From Flavobacteriales bacterium (GTDB lineage Bacteria > Bacteroidota > Bacteroidia > Flavobacteriales > Flavobacteriaceae), in the NCBI GenBank assembly GCA_027031025.1, contig JALVEJ010000028.1:1-5331 (forward strand): a DNA stretch of 5,331 bases, read 5' to 3'. Made by a program: the position numbers and the translations under genes. The notes below the pieces were generated by a model. It had not been told where the DNA came from, did no database searches, and saw nothing but the letters and a program-made list of their open reading frames with translations. Positions 1-5,331 of the stretch are shown here, piece after piece. Numbering within the stretch: the first letter of the stretch is position 1; each line of letters starts with the position of its first letter.

Positions 1-1382
1 TTACCACCGGATGTTTTAAACATTTCTTTTTTACGATCGGTTATTTTTAACACACCATCTTTATCCAACTCGCCAATATCGCCGGTGTGGAAATAGTCTC
101 CGGTAAATACTTCTGCGGTTTTTTCAGGATCTTTATAATAACCTACTAAAATATTCGGGCCTTTGACTAAAATTTCACCATCATCGGCTATTTTAACATC
201 CACAATATCTATAGGACGCCCAACAGTACCTATTTTCCAAAAATCATTAGGTGAATTTACAGACACTACGCCGGAAGTTTCCGTCAATCCGTATCCTTCC
301 AAAATAAACAAGGTTGCCGCATTAAAAATACGTTGCAATCGTGGTTGCAGTGCGGCGCTACCGGATACAATATACATTAAATCACCCCCCAAAGCTTCTC
401 GCCATTTACTAAAAATCAGTTTACGGGCTAATTTTAATTTTAAACTATAAGGAAACTTGTGCTCTTTGCTAAAATCAAACGACTCGCCAACTTTTACCGC
501 CCAGAAAAAGAGGGCTTTTTTGATTCCGGTCAATTCTTGACCTTTGGCAACAATTTTATCATAAACCTTTTCAATTAATCGTGGTACCGCTGTAAACATA
601 TGCGGTTTGACCTCACGGATATTATCTCCGATTTGATCAATAGATTCTGCAAAATTAATTCCGAATCCTCTGTAATAATACAGATATTGAATCATGCGTT
701 CAAAAATATGACAAGACGGTAAAAAACTGATGACACGGGCATCATCAGGCAACTTAGGCACCCGTTTTGAGGCAGATTTGACAGTTGTGACTATATTTTT
801 ATGCGTGAGCATCACACCTTTTGGTCGTCCGGTTGTTCCCGAAGTGTAAATGATAGTTGCCAAATCATCTTCTTTAACAGCAGCTTTTCTTTTTTCCAGT
901 TCGGCTTGTAAAGAATTATCTGTCCCCAAATCCATTATTTCTTGCCATGAACGTTCTCCATCGATTTGTTCAAAGGTAAAAACACCCTGTAATGAAGGGA
1001 CATTAGCTTTTATACTATTGACTTTTTCTAAAATTTCGTCATTTGAAACTATGATATATTTTACTTCTGCATGGTTGAAAATATATTCATAATCATCGGG
1101 GGAAATCGTCGGATATACCGGTACATCCTGCGCGCCGACTTGTAAAATGCCTATATCACTAATGTTCCATTTGGTTTGATTGTTATGAGAAATTAAGGCA
1201 ATTTTATCATTGGGCTGAACGCCTAATTTTATTAAGCCTCTACTAAATTGATTGGCTTTTTCAAAAAAATCTTTAGACGATGTTTTTACCCATTCTCCAT
1301 TTGTTTTGGTTACCAAGGCATCTTCTCGCGGGTAGGTTTTAGTTTGATATTGCACAAAATCAAAAAGTCTTTTTATATCCAT
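1..1382 (-). CDS. fadD: Long-chain fatty acid-CoA ligase (AMP-binding, FAA1-like), C-terminus cut by window edge
   Basis: This enzyme activates long-chain fatty acids with ATP and CoA through an acyl-AMP intermediate, feeding beta-oxidation or lipid synthesis at the inner face of the membrane. I translated it from ATG 1382 through 460 uninterrupted codons to the window edge. Visible ANL-superfamily motifs are the P-loop YTSGTTGRPKG (residues 179-189), LPSCHIFERM (221-230, typical of the FAA1-type long-chain branch), the adenine-binding YGLTETS (364-370), HTGD (432-435) with the ribose-binding Asp, and the hinge DRKKEMFKTSGG (449-460). Family members are usually near 590-600 residues, so roughly 130 C-terminal residues, including the catalytic lysine of the mobile lid, lie outside the window. 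The start places MDIKRLFDFV at the protein N-terminus as in relatives, and no Shine-Dalgarno precedes it. It follows the nuclease gene after a terminator, so it probably forms its own transcription unit. The family call is firm; substrate chain length is inferred, and fadD is used in the loose sense. Confidence 0.93.
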   Translation of the reverse strand, partial: MDIKRLFDFVQYQTKTYPREDALVTKTNGEWVKTSSKDFFEKANQFSRGLIKLGVQPNDKIALISHNNQTKWNISDIGILQVGAQDVPVYPTISPDDYEYIFNHAEVKYIIVSNDEILEKVNSIKANVPSLQGVFTFEQIDGERSWQEIMDLGTDNSLQAELEKRKAAVKEDDLATIIYTSGTTGRPKGVMLTHKNIVTTVKSASKRVPKLPDDARVISFLPSCHIFERMIQYLYYYRGFGINFAESIDQIGDNIREVKPHMFTAVPRLIEKVYDKIVAKGQELTGIKKALFFWAVKVGESFDFSKEHKFPYSLKLKLARKLIFSKWREALGGDLMYIVSGSAALQPRLQRIFNAATLFILEGYGLTETSGVVSVNSPNDFWKIGTVGRPIDIVDVKIADDGEILVKGPNILVGYYKDPEKTAEVFTGDYFHTGDIGELDKDGVLKITDRKKEMFKTSGG

Positions 1383-1408
1383 AGTTGTCGGTTTTGGTTT
1401 TTGGCTTA

Positions 1409-1435
1409 CAAATTAGCAAAAAAAAACGGCTCAAA
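1409..1435 (-). promoter_or_regulatory. Possible Bacteroidota-type promoter for the acyl-CoA ligase gene
   Basis: Reading the minus strand, TTTG (1435-1432) is followed by a 16-base spacer containing nine T's and then TAATTTG (1415-1409). This resembles the Bacteroidota sigma-ABfr pattern (TTTG at -33, TAnnTTTG at -7), but the -7 box is one base short and the spacer is on the short side. It would give a leader of only about 20 bases before ATG 1382. In AT-rich DNA such matches occur by chance, so this is a weak candidate. Confidence 0.22.
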
Positions 1436-1458
1436 AAAACCTAAGGCTAAAATTTAGG
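1433..1458 (-). terminator. Possible second, weak hairpin plus T-tract
   Basis: On the minus strand CCTAA (1458-1454) pairs with TTAGG (1444-1440) around a 9-base loop, followed directly by seven T's (1439-1433). The stem has only two G-C pairs, so it would be a weak terminator alone. It lies about 35 bases beyond the stronger hairpin and may act as a backup that separates the nuclease transcript from the acyl-CoA ligase gene. It may equally be chance. Confidence 0.3.
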
Positions 1459-1491
1459 ATATTAATGATGAATTTTTAAAAAATTAACAAC

Positions 1492-1517
1492 AAAAAAGCC
1501 CCTCTTTTGAAGGGACT
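1492..1517 (-). terminator. Intrinsic terminator after the endonuclease gene
   Basis: On the minus strand AGTCCCTT (1517-1510) pairs with GAGGGGCT (1504-1497) around the loop CAAAA. The eight-pair stem has a solid G-C core and two G-U wobbles, and the run of U's (1497-1492) starts at its last pair. It begins 28 bases after the nuclease stop codon, the expected place for the end of the methyltransferase-nuclease transcript. The opposite strand has a less tidy T-run (TTGTGAGATTTTTTT) and no gene needing termination there. Confidence 0.8.
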
Positions 1518-1545
1518 TGTGAGATTTTTTTGCAATTTAATTTTC

Positions 1546-3390
1546 TTATTCAACAATTAATTGTTTATAAGTTGTGCCTTTGTCGGTATCCAATTTGATA
1601 AAATACATCCCTGACACTATATTTTTAAGTTCAATATAATGGTTTGGGCTATCATATTTTACAGGAATTTGTTGTCCACTGATAGACATCACTTTGATAT
1701 CATTGATTTTTAAATTGTTAGTTGTAAAAAATAGTTTTTGACCATGGTGTAACGGATTTGGGTAAATTTTGGTATGCGATTGAACATATTGATTGACGCC
1801 GCCGGCATTATCACCTGACAAGGACACACTATCGACTGTCCATCGTGTAGGAGCGCCATTGGAATAATATTTAAAAGCCAAATACACTTGTCCGGAAATA
1901 TTACTAACATCTGCATTTGAAATTGTAATCTCGGTTGTCGAAGTTGCTCCTGTCGGAGTAGGTATATTGACATTAGGAACCGGTGTCCAAGTAAAATTTT
2001 GTGGTAAACCGTTGCCGTCATAATCGGGAGAATAGACTAACACTAATGGTGTTGTGCCATAAGCATAAGCTAAAAAGACCGAAAATTTCTCGTTGGTATA
2101 ACTATCAAAATCAATTTTATTTTTGGTAATCAACCAATCTTTACTGGGAACGTTTTCTTGATAACCGTTAATTTGAATAGCAGGAGAATTATTTTCTCCG
2201 TATTGTGTGATACAATGCCAATCTTTATTACTGGCTTCATTAACAATATCAAATGCCATATTGGCACAATCGTCAAAAGTTTCTTGCAAAATATAATTGA
2301 CAGCGTTGTTTGTTGTTACGGACAAGGGCGTGCTACATGCTGATTTATTGCCTGAAGTATCCTTTGCTTTGATGCAAACACTATAAGTTGTAGCAGGATT
2401 TAAGTTAGTAAAAACATACTGGGTATTGGTAACAGTAGCTACCAAATTGCCATCGAGATATACTTCATAACCCGCAACCATGACGTTGTCCGTAGAAGCC
2501 TGCCAGGTTACTTCAAATGAGGTATCGGAAACCGATGTCACACTCAAACCGGTAGGCACGCTTGGTGCAGTAGTATCCGGATTTGGATTCCAAATAGCAT
2601 TAACCCATTCGGGATGATCGATAAAGGGATTGCGATTACCTTGGTAGGCATAAACTGCATTGTTTCGATCTATTTCACGTTGATTTACAGGGTCTTGTGC
2701 CGTCCAGTCTAGCAAAATGTGTAGAAACCAATCTGTAAAGACTTTGTCACCGCTACCATCAAGCATATCACTGCTACCCCAGCCCGGAATTTGATCTTCA
2801 TAACGGGTGGCTACATAAAATAACATACGGGCAATATCCCCTTTAAATTCGTCAATGGGTTCAAAGACAGTTCCTGAATAACCGTAAACGCTGTTTGAAC
2901 CTAATTTTGAGCCGTTTTGCGAGGTCCAAGTTGGATTATTAACGACTCCGAAAGGGTGATTGCTACGCATACCATTGACTTTACCATCGGAAGGCACCAC
3001 AAAGTGTGCATCGCTTTTCATAGGACTGGCAGAACCGAAAATACTTTGAGGCATCAAATGCTCACGATTATAACAATCACCTTCTTGTTGATAATTGCCA
3101 CAAACATTTTGATGATGGTTGTAATTATACGGGTCGCCGCCGTTCGGATTTTCGGAATACATATCTAAAACCGAGCCGTCATTTTCATAGTAATGGTCGG
3201 TATCAGTAGTTTCGTAGGCATTATATAAATCATTGTAAGAGTGCGGATTATGTCCATTTGTAATAATATTTTTTAAAGCCGTTTTAAGTTGATAACCTGT
3301 CAATCCTTGCGCACTGTCATAGTATCCGGCAGGGGCTTGCCCGTAGGTAACAGACAAGATGAAGAAAAATAAAATAGTAAGTTTGTTCAT
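1546..3390 (-). CDS. Secreted endonuclease I-family nuclease with fibronectin III, jelly-roll-like and T9SS sorting domains
   Basis: This is a predicted extracellular DNA/RNA endonuclease of the EndA/Vvn (His-Me finger) family, exported across the inner membrane by Sec and across the outer membrane by type IX secretion. Residues 1-17 form a signal peptide (MNKLTILFFFILSVTYG, cleavage probably before Q18). The nuclease domain spans about 20-267: NREHLMPQS gives E110 and H111, matching the metal-binding Glu and general-base His of Vvn; KVNGMR gives N139, matching its second metal ligand. KGDIARMLFYVATRYED (183-199) and QGNRNPFIDHPEWV (250-263) are also family hallmarks. One fibronectin type III domain follows (about 273-361), then a region (about 367-527) resembling the choice-of-anchor J/cleaved-adhesin jelly-roll fold, and a type A sorting tail (about 540-614) with KIYPNP and GMYFIKL. 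Plain family members are about 230-300 residues, so 614 reflects the added modules. ATG 3390 overlaps the upstream stop codon and starts the signal peptide directly. A role in nutrient (phosphate/nucleotide) scavenging or biofilm DNA turnover is inferred. Confidence 0.93.
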   Translation of the reverse strand: MNKLTILFFFILSVTYGQAPAGYYDSAQGLTGYQLKTALKNIITNGHNPHSYNDLYNAYETTDTDHYYENDGSVLDMYSENPNGGDPYNYNHHQNVCGNYQQEGDCYNREHLMPQSIFGSASPMKSDAHFVVPSDGKVNGMRSNHPFGVVNNPTWTSQNGSKLGSNSVYGYSGTVFEPIDEFKGDIARMLFYVATRYEDQIPGWGSSDMLDGSGDKVFTDWFLHILLDWTAQDPVNQREIDRNNAVYAYQGNRNPFIDHPEWVNAIWNPNPDTTAPSVPTGLSVTSVSDTSFEVTWQASTDNVMVAGYEVYLDGNLVATVTNTQYVFTNLNPATTYSVCIKAKDTSGNKSACSTPLSVTTNNAVNYILQETFDDCANMAFDIVNEASNKDWHCITQYGENNSPAIQINGYQENVPSKDWLITKNKIDFDSYTNEKFSVFLAYAYGTTPLVLVYSPDYDGNGLPQNFTWTPVPNVNIPTPTGATSTTEITISNADVSNISGQVYLAFKYYSNGAPTRWTVDSVSLSGDNAGGVNQYVQSHTKIYPNPLHHGQKLFFTTNNLKINDIKVMSISGQQIPVKYDSPNHYIELKNIVSGMYFIKLDTDKGTTYKQLIVE

Positions 3391-3392
3391 TA
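3388..3392 (-). other. TAATG stop-start overlap joining methyltransferase and nuclease genes
   Basis: On the minus strand the methyltransferase stop TAA (3392-3390) shares its last base with the nuclease ATG (3390-3388). No purine-rich Shine-Dalgarno is visible in the preceding AAAAAACAAGTG. This arrangement fits translational coupling by terminating ribosomes within one mRNA. That coupling is inferred from the layout; the overlap itself is seen directly. Confidence 0.7.
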
Positions 3393-4589
3393 CACTTGTT
3401 TTTTAAGTTTTGCCATATAAAAACCGTCCCCTTTTGAATTGGACGGCCATATTGTTTTCTCATCAACAAAGATATAATTTTTATGTTTGTTTAAAAAATT
3501 TTTAACAATCATTTCATTTTCCATAGGCAAAATGGAACAAGTTACATATATTAAATAGCCGCCGGGTTTGATCATGCTTTCATAAGTGTCGAGGATATCC
3601 TTTTGAAGCACATTGATTTGTTTGACTTTATTGGGATTGAGTTCCCATTTTAATCCGGGATTTCTACGTAGGGTTCCCAAACTGCTGCAAGGGGCATCGA
3701 GCAATAAAATATTGGCTTTTTGGTAGTTTTTTTTAACAATTTCGGAATCAATTACACCCGATTCAGCCAAATTCTTTATCCCATTTCTTTTAGCGCGTTT
3801 ACGCAATTCTTCAATTTTAGAAGGATAAATATCATAGGCTAATATTTGACCTTTGTTTTGCATTTGTGTTGCTAAATGTAAAGTTTTGCCACCGGCACCC
3901 GCACAAGCATCTATAACGATATCGCCGGCAGTGGCTCCTGTGAACGGCGCTACCAATTGCGAAGACACGTCTTGCACTTCAAACAAGCCCTCTTTATAGC
4001 ATTTTAGGTGTGTTAATTTCTTTCTTTCTTGCAAAAATAAAGCATCAGGATAACCGGCTTCTTGATAAGTTGCAATACCTTGCTTTTGTAATCTTTGCTT
4101 CAAATTTTCGGGATTGGTCTTTAAGCGATTAACACGGATACTTACAGGCGCTTCTTCATTTAAGGCTTTTAAAATTTTAAGCCATTGGCCTTTTAGTTGA
4201 TCTTGCCCTAAATCAAAAAGCCAGTCGGGGACGGATTGTTTGACTGCCTCATTGGTGATGTGTTGAAATTTTTTTAAAATGACATCCGATTTAAGGTATT
4301 TAAATTCATCCCAATCGGGTAATGGTATATCGTTTAAAACCGCCCAAGTGCCTATGATATACCATTTGCCTTCATTGGATAACATATCAGCCCCAGACAA
4401 ATATTCATACAAGCGTTTCCAACGAACGATATCAAAAAGTAAGCGGGCAACAAATTTCCGGTCACGACTGCCCCATTTTTTTTGAGATTTTAATAAATTA
4501 TTGACTACTTTATCGGCTTGTTGATGCCGGTTGAAAATCGTATCTAATGCTATTATTGCGGCTTCTGCCAAATTCCGGTACCATTTCAT
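3390..4589 (-). CDS. rsmB: RsmB/NOP-family SAM-dependent RNA (cytosine-C5) methyltransferase
   Basis: This is a cytoplasmic enzyme that methylates cytosine C5 in RNA using S-adenosylmethionine. Bacterial RsmB acts on 16S rRNA C967 (E. coli numbering), but the exact target here is inferred. Residues 1 to about 140 form a helical NusB-like RNA-binding region, and about 147-215 (PVSIRVNRLKT, then FEVQDVSSQLV) form the linker typical of the family. The Rossmann catalytic domain has the SAM-binding motif DACAGAGGKT (227-236), acidic loop residues AYDIYPSK (251-258), motif IV LDAPCSSLGTLRRNPG (297-312, Cys301) and motif VI VTCSILPMENE (349-359, catalytic nucleophile Cys351). The C-terminal DGFYMAKLKK matches the family end. 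At 399 residues it is about 30 shorter than E. coli RsmB (429), mainly in the N-terminal part. ATG 4589 is preceded directly by an in-frame TAA, so it cannot start further upstream. It overlaps the nuclease gene by one base and is probably the first gene of that unit. Confidence 0.93.
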   Translation of the reverse strand: MKWYRNLAEAAIIALDTIFNRHQQADKVVNNLLKSQKKWGSRDRKFVARLLFDIVRWKRLYEYLSGADMLSNEGKWYIIGTWAVLNDIPLPDWDEFKYLKSDVILKKFQHITNEAVKQSVPDWLFDLGQDQLKGQWLKILKALNEEAPVSIRVNRLKTNPENLKQRLQKQGIATYQEAGYPDALFLQERKKLTHLKCYKEGLFEVQDVSSQLVAPFTGATAGDIVIDACAGAGGKTLHLATQMQNKGQILAYDIYPSKIEELRKRAKRNGIKNLAESGVIDSEIVKKNYQKANILLLDAPCSSLGTLRRNPGLKWELNPNKVKQINVLQKDILDTYESMIKPGGYLIYVTCSILPMENEMIVKNFLNKHKNYIFVDEKTIWPSNSKGDGFYMAKLKKQV

Positions 4590-4820
4590 TTAGTTGCTTA
4601 GGTTATTTTTAAATTAGATCATTTCCATCTTCTCCAAATAATTATCGCTAATGTTAAACCAGTTGATGTTTAGGCTTGTTGACATTATTTTTTACTCTTT
4701 TTTATTTTCTATCTATTTGATGATGTTTTTTAATTAGAGTTTTATCACTATTTTATACTTTATTGAGCAAAAATTGGTAGTGAAAAAAGAAATACTATTG
4801 ATATGTAACTATAAATTTTT
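4590..4820 (-). other. AT-rich gap between lipoprotein and methyltransferase genes
   Basis: These 231 bases hold no ORF of convincing size or composition and no recognisable RNA gene. A hand count for 4621-4800 gives 43 G/C of 180 (24%). The end nearest the methyltransferase holds a possible promoter. I see no strong G-C hairpin that would terminate the lipoprotein transcript; only loose AT-rich inverted repeats are present (4650-4657 with 4679-4686; TCACTA/TAGTGA at about 4745-4783). Confidence 0.6.
4610..4638 (-). promoter_or_regulatory. Possible promoter for the methyltransferase-nuclease unit
   Basis: On the minus strand TTTG (4638-4635) is separated by 18 bases from TAATTTA (4616-4610), which resembles the Bacteroidota -33/-7 promoter pattern apart from the missing final G. 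ATG 4589 follows about 20 bases after the -7 box, leaving a very short leader. The position in the gap before the first gene of the unit is right, but the match is imperfect and the DNA is AT-rich. Confidence 0.27.
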
Positions 4821-5285
4821 TCATTGTAATTCTATTTTAGTTAATATAATTCGTTGATATGTTACGTCTGCAACATCAAATGTTTTATTACATATATTTT
4901 TTAAATTTCCTGAAAATTTAATATTTACTATCCCATTAGTATTTATTAAAGTTTTGATATTACTAGGTATAGAATTTTCATTACAAACAATCATGTGATG
5001 TATACAGTTTGAGCAATTTGGCTCAACAAAACCTATCCAATATTTATCAGTATAATATGTATCATTTGAATTTGAATGTTTTTTAAAACTAATTTGACCA
5101 TTTAATTTTGAATTTTCAGGAATTACTTTAATTGTTTCTGAATTGCATCCACAATCGGGAAGTGGTTCTTCTTCTTTGCAACTTATTAAGGTTAGGAGTA
5201 AGGCAAAAGATAAACAAAAAATAGTTGTAATTAGACTTCTCTTTTTGTTATTTGTTTTTTTGTATTTTGTTATTGGCATTAACAT
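4821..5285 (-). CDS. Predicted surface lipoprotein of unknown function
   Basis: I do not recognise a named family. The 154-residue product has a basic N-region (KYKKTNNKKR, 7-16), a hydrophobic segment (about 17-35) and a lipobox LISC ending at Cys36, so it is a likely signal peptidase II substrate anchored by lipid. The residues after the cysteine, KEEE, fit the K-(D/E)2 lipoprotein export signal described in flavobacteria, which suggests transport to the outer face of the outer membrane. The mature part of about 119 residues contains six further cysteines: CGC (45-47), CSNC (91-94), Cys101 and Cys132. These could form disulfides or, less likely, bind metal. It ends in a beta-rich stretch (TYQRIILTKIELQ). 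ATG 5285 is preceded directly by in-frame TAA; a second ATG two codons on (5279) is an equally possible start and changes nothing in the lipobox. It is far more AT-rich than its neighbours and appears to be its own unit. Confidence 0.82.
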   Translation of the reverse strand: MLMPITKYKKTNNKKRSLITTIFCLSFALLLTLISCKEEEPLPDCGCNSETIKVIPENSKLNGQISFKKHSNSNDTYYTDKYWIGFVEPNCSNCIHHMIVCNENSIPSNIKTLINTNGIVNIKFSGNLKNICNKTFDVADVTYQRIILTKIELQ

Positions 5286-5294
5286 TTAAATGTT
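5281..5294. repeat. 14-base perfect palindrome over the lipoprotein start codon
   Basis: AACATTTAAATGTT reads the same on both strands and includes the ATG at 5285-5283. It could be a protein-binding site or affect start-codon access, but self-complementary AT-rich words of this size arise by chance fairly easily. The symmetry is seen directly; any function is a guess. Confidence 0.35.
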
Positions 5295-5331
5295 TTTATT
5301 ATTTATTTTTTTGAAATACTTTCGCTAATCG

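Noticed and set aside
1..1382. Acyl-CoA ligase as a truncated pseudogene
   Set aside because: The frame is open right up to base 1 with conserved motifs to the last codon; the missing end is due to the window edge.
163..1457. Plus-strand open frames at 163-450, 850-1092 and 1248-1457
   Set aside because: All lie opposite the acyl-CoA ligase gene, whose minus-strand frame carries every expected family motif; the antisense products show no recognisable domain.
1710..3168. Open frames inside the nuclease gene at 1710-2021 (minus, other frame), 2158-2343 and 2917-3168 (plus)
   Set aside because: They overlap an intact, well-supported 614-residue gene and their products look like out-of-frame translations.
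4279..4485. Plus-strand open frame opposite the methyltransferase
   Set aside because: Antisense to a conserved gene, with no domain and no start signal; a shadow frame.
4650..4686. Imperfect inverted repeat AATGTTAA / TTGACATT with T-rich plus-strand flank
   Set aside because: Eight pairs with one G-U, few G-C pairs and a 21-base loop. No plus-strand gene precedes it that would need termination, so it is likely chance in AT-rich DNA.
4745..4783. Inverted repeat TCACTA / TAGTGA considered as terminator of the lipoprotein gene
   Set aside because: Only six pairs around a 27-base loop, and no T-run follows on the minus strand.
1..5331. Defence system, CRISPR array, mobile element or phage genes
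   Set aside because: No direct repeat array, transposase, integrase or toxin-antitoxin-like gene is visible. The nuclease is a secreted EndA-type enzyme with signal peptide and sorting tail, not an intracellular restriction or defence nuclease, so its pairing with a methyltransferase is not a restriction-modification system; the methyltransferase motifs are those of RNA m5C enzymes.

Overview
The window suggests a member of the Bacteroidota, most likely class Flavobacteriia. One gene encodes a secreted protein with a type IX secretion (Por secretion tail) domain, a system confined to this phylum. A second encodes a lipoprotein whose Cys-Lys-Glu-Glu start resembles the flavobacterial surface-export signal. 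The genes lack clear Shine-Dalgarno sequences, and the DNA is AT-rich (hand counts: 40% G+C in 3901-4200, about 25% in 4621-5280).

All four genes lie on the minus strand, so transcription runs from the high to the low coordinates. In that order they are: a small predicted lipoprotein of unknown function (5285-4821); an AT-rich gap of 231 bases; an RsmB/NOP-type RNA m5C methyltransferase (4589-3390); a large secreted endonuclease I-family protein (3390-1546); a hairpin terminator (1517-1492); and the first 460 residues of a long-chain acyl-CoA ligase (from 1382 to beyond base 1). The ligase gene is cut by the left window edge, not broken.

The methyltransferase and nuclease genes overlap by one base (TAATG) and almost certainly share a transcript that ends at the terminator just after the nuclease. 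The acyl-CoA ligase then starts its own unit behind a second weak hairpin/T-tract and a possible promoter. The lipoprotein looks separate: it stands apart and is much more AT-rich than the rest.

No common pathway joins the genes. rRNA/RNA modification, extracellular nucleic acid degradation and fatty acid activation are ordinary housekeeping or nutrient-scavenging roles. I see no CRISPR, tRNA, rRNA, insertion sequence or phage gene, and no convincing new system. The points most worth a look are the tight coupling of an RNA methyltransferase to a secreted nuclease, the multidomain nuclease itself, and the AT-rich lipoprotein segment.
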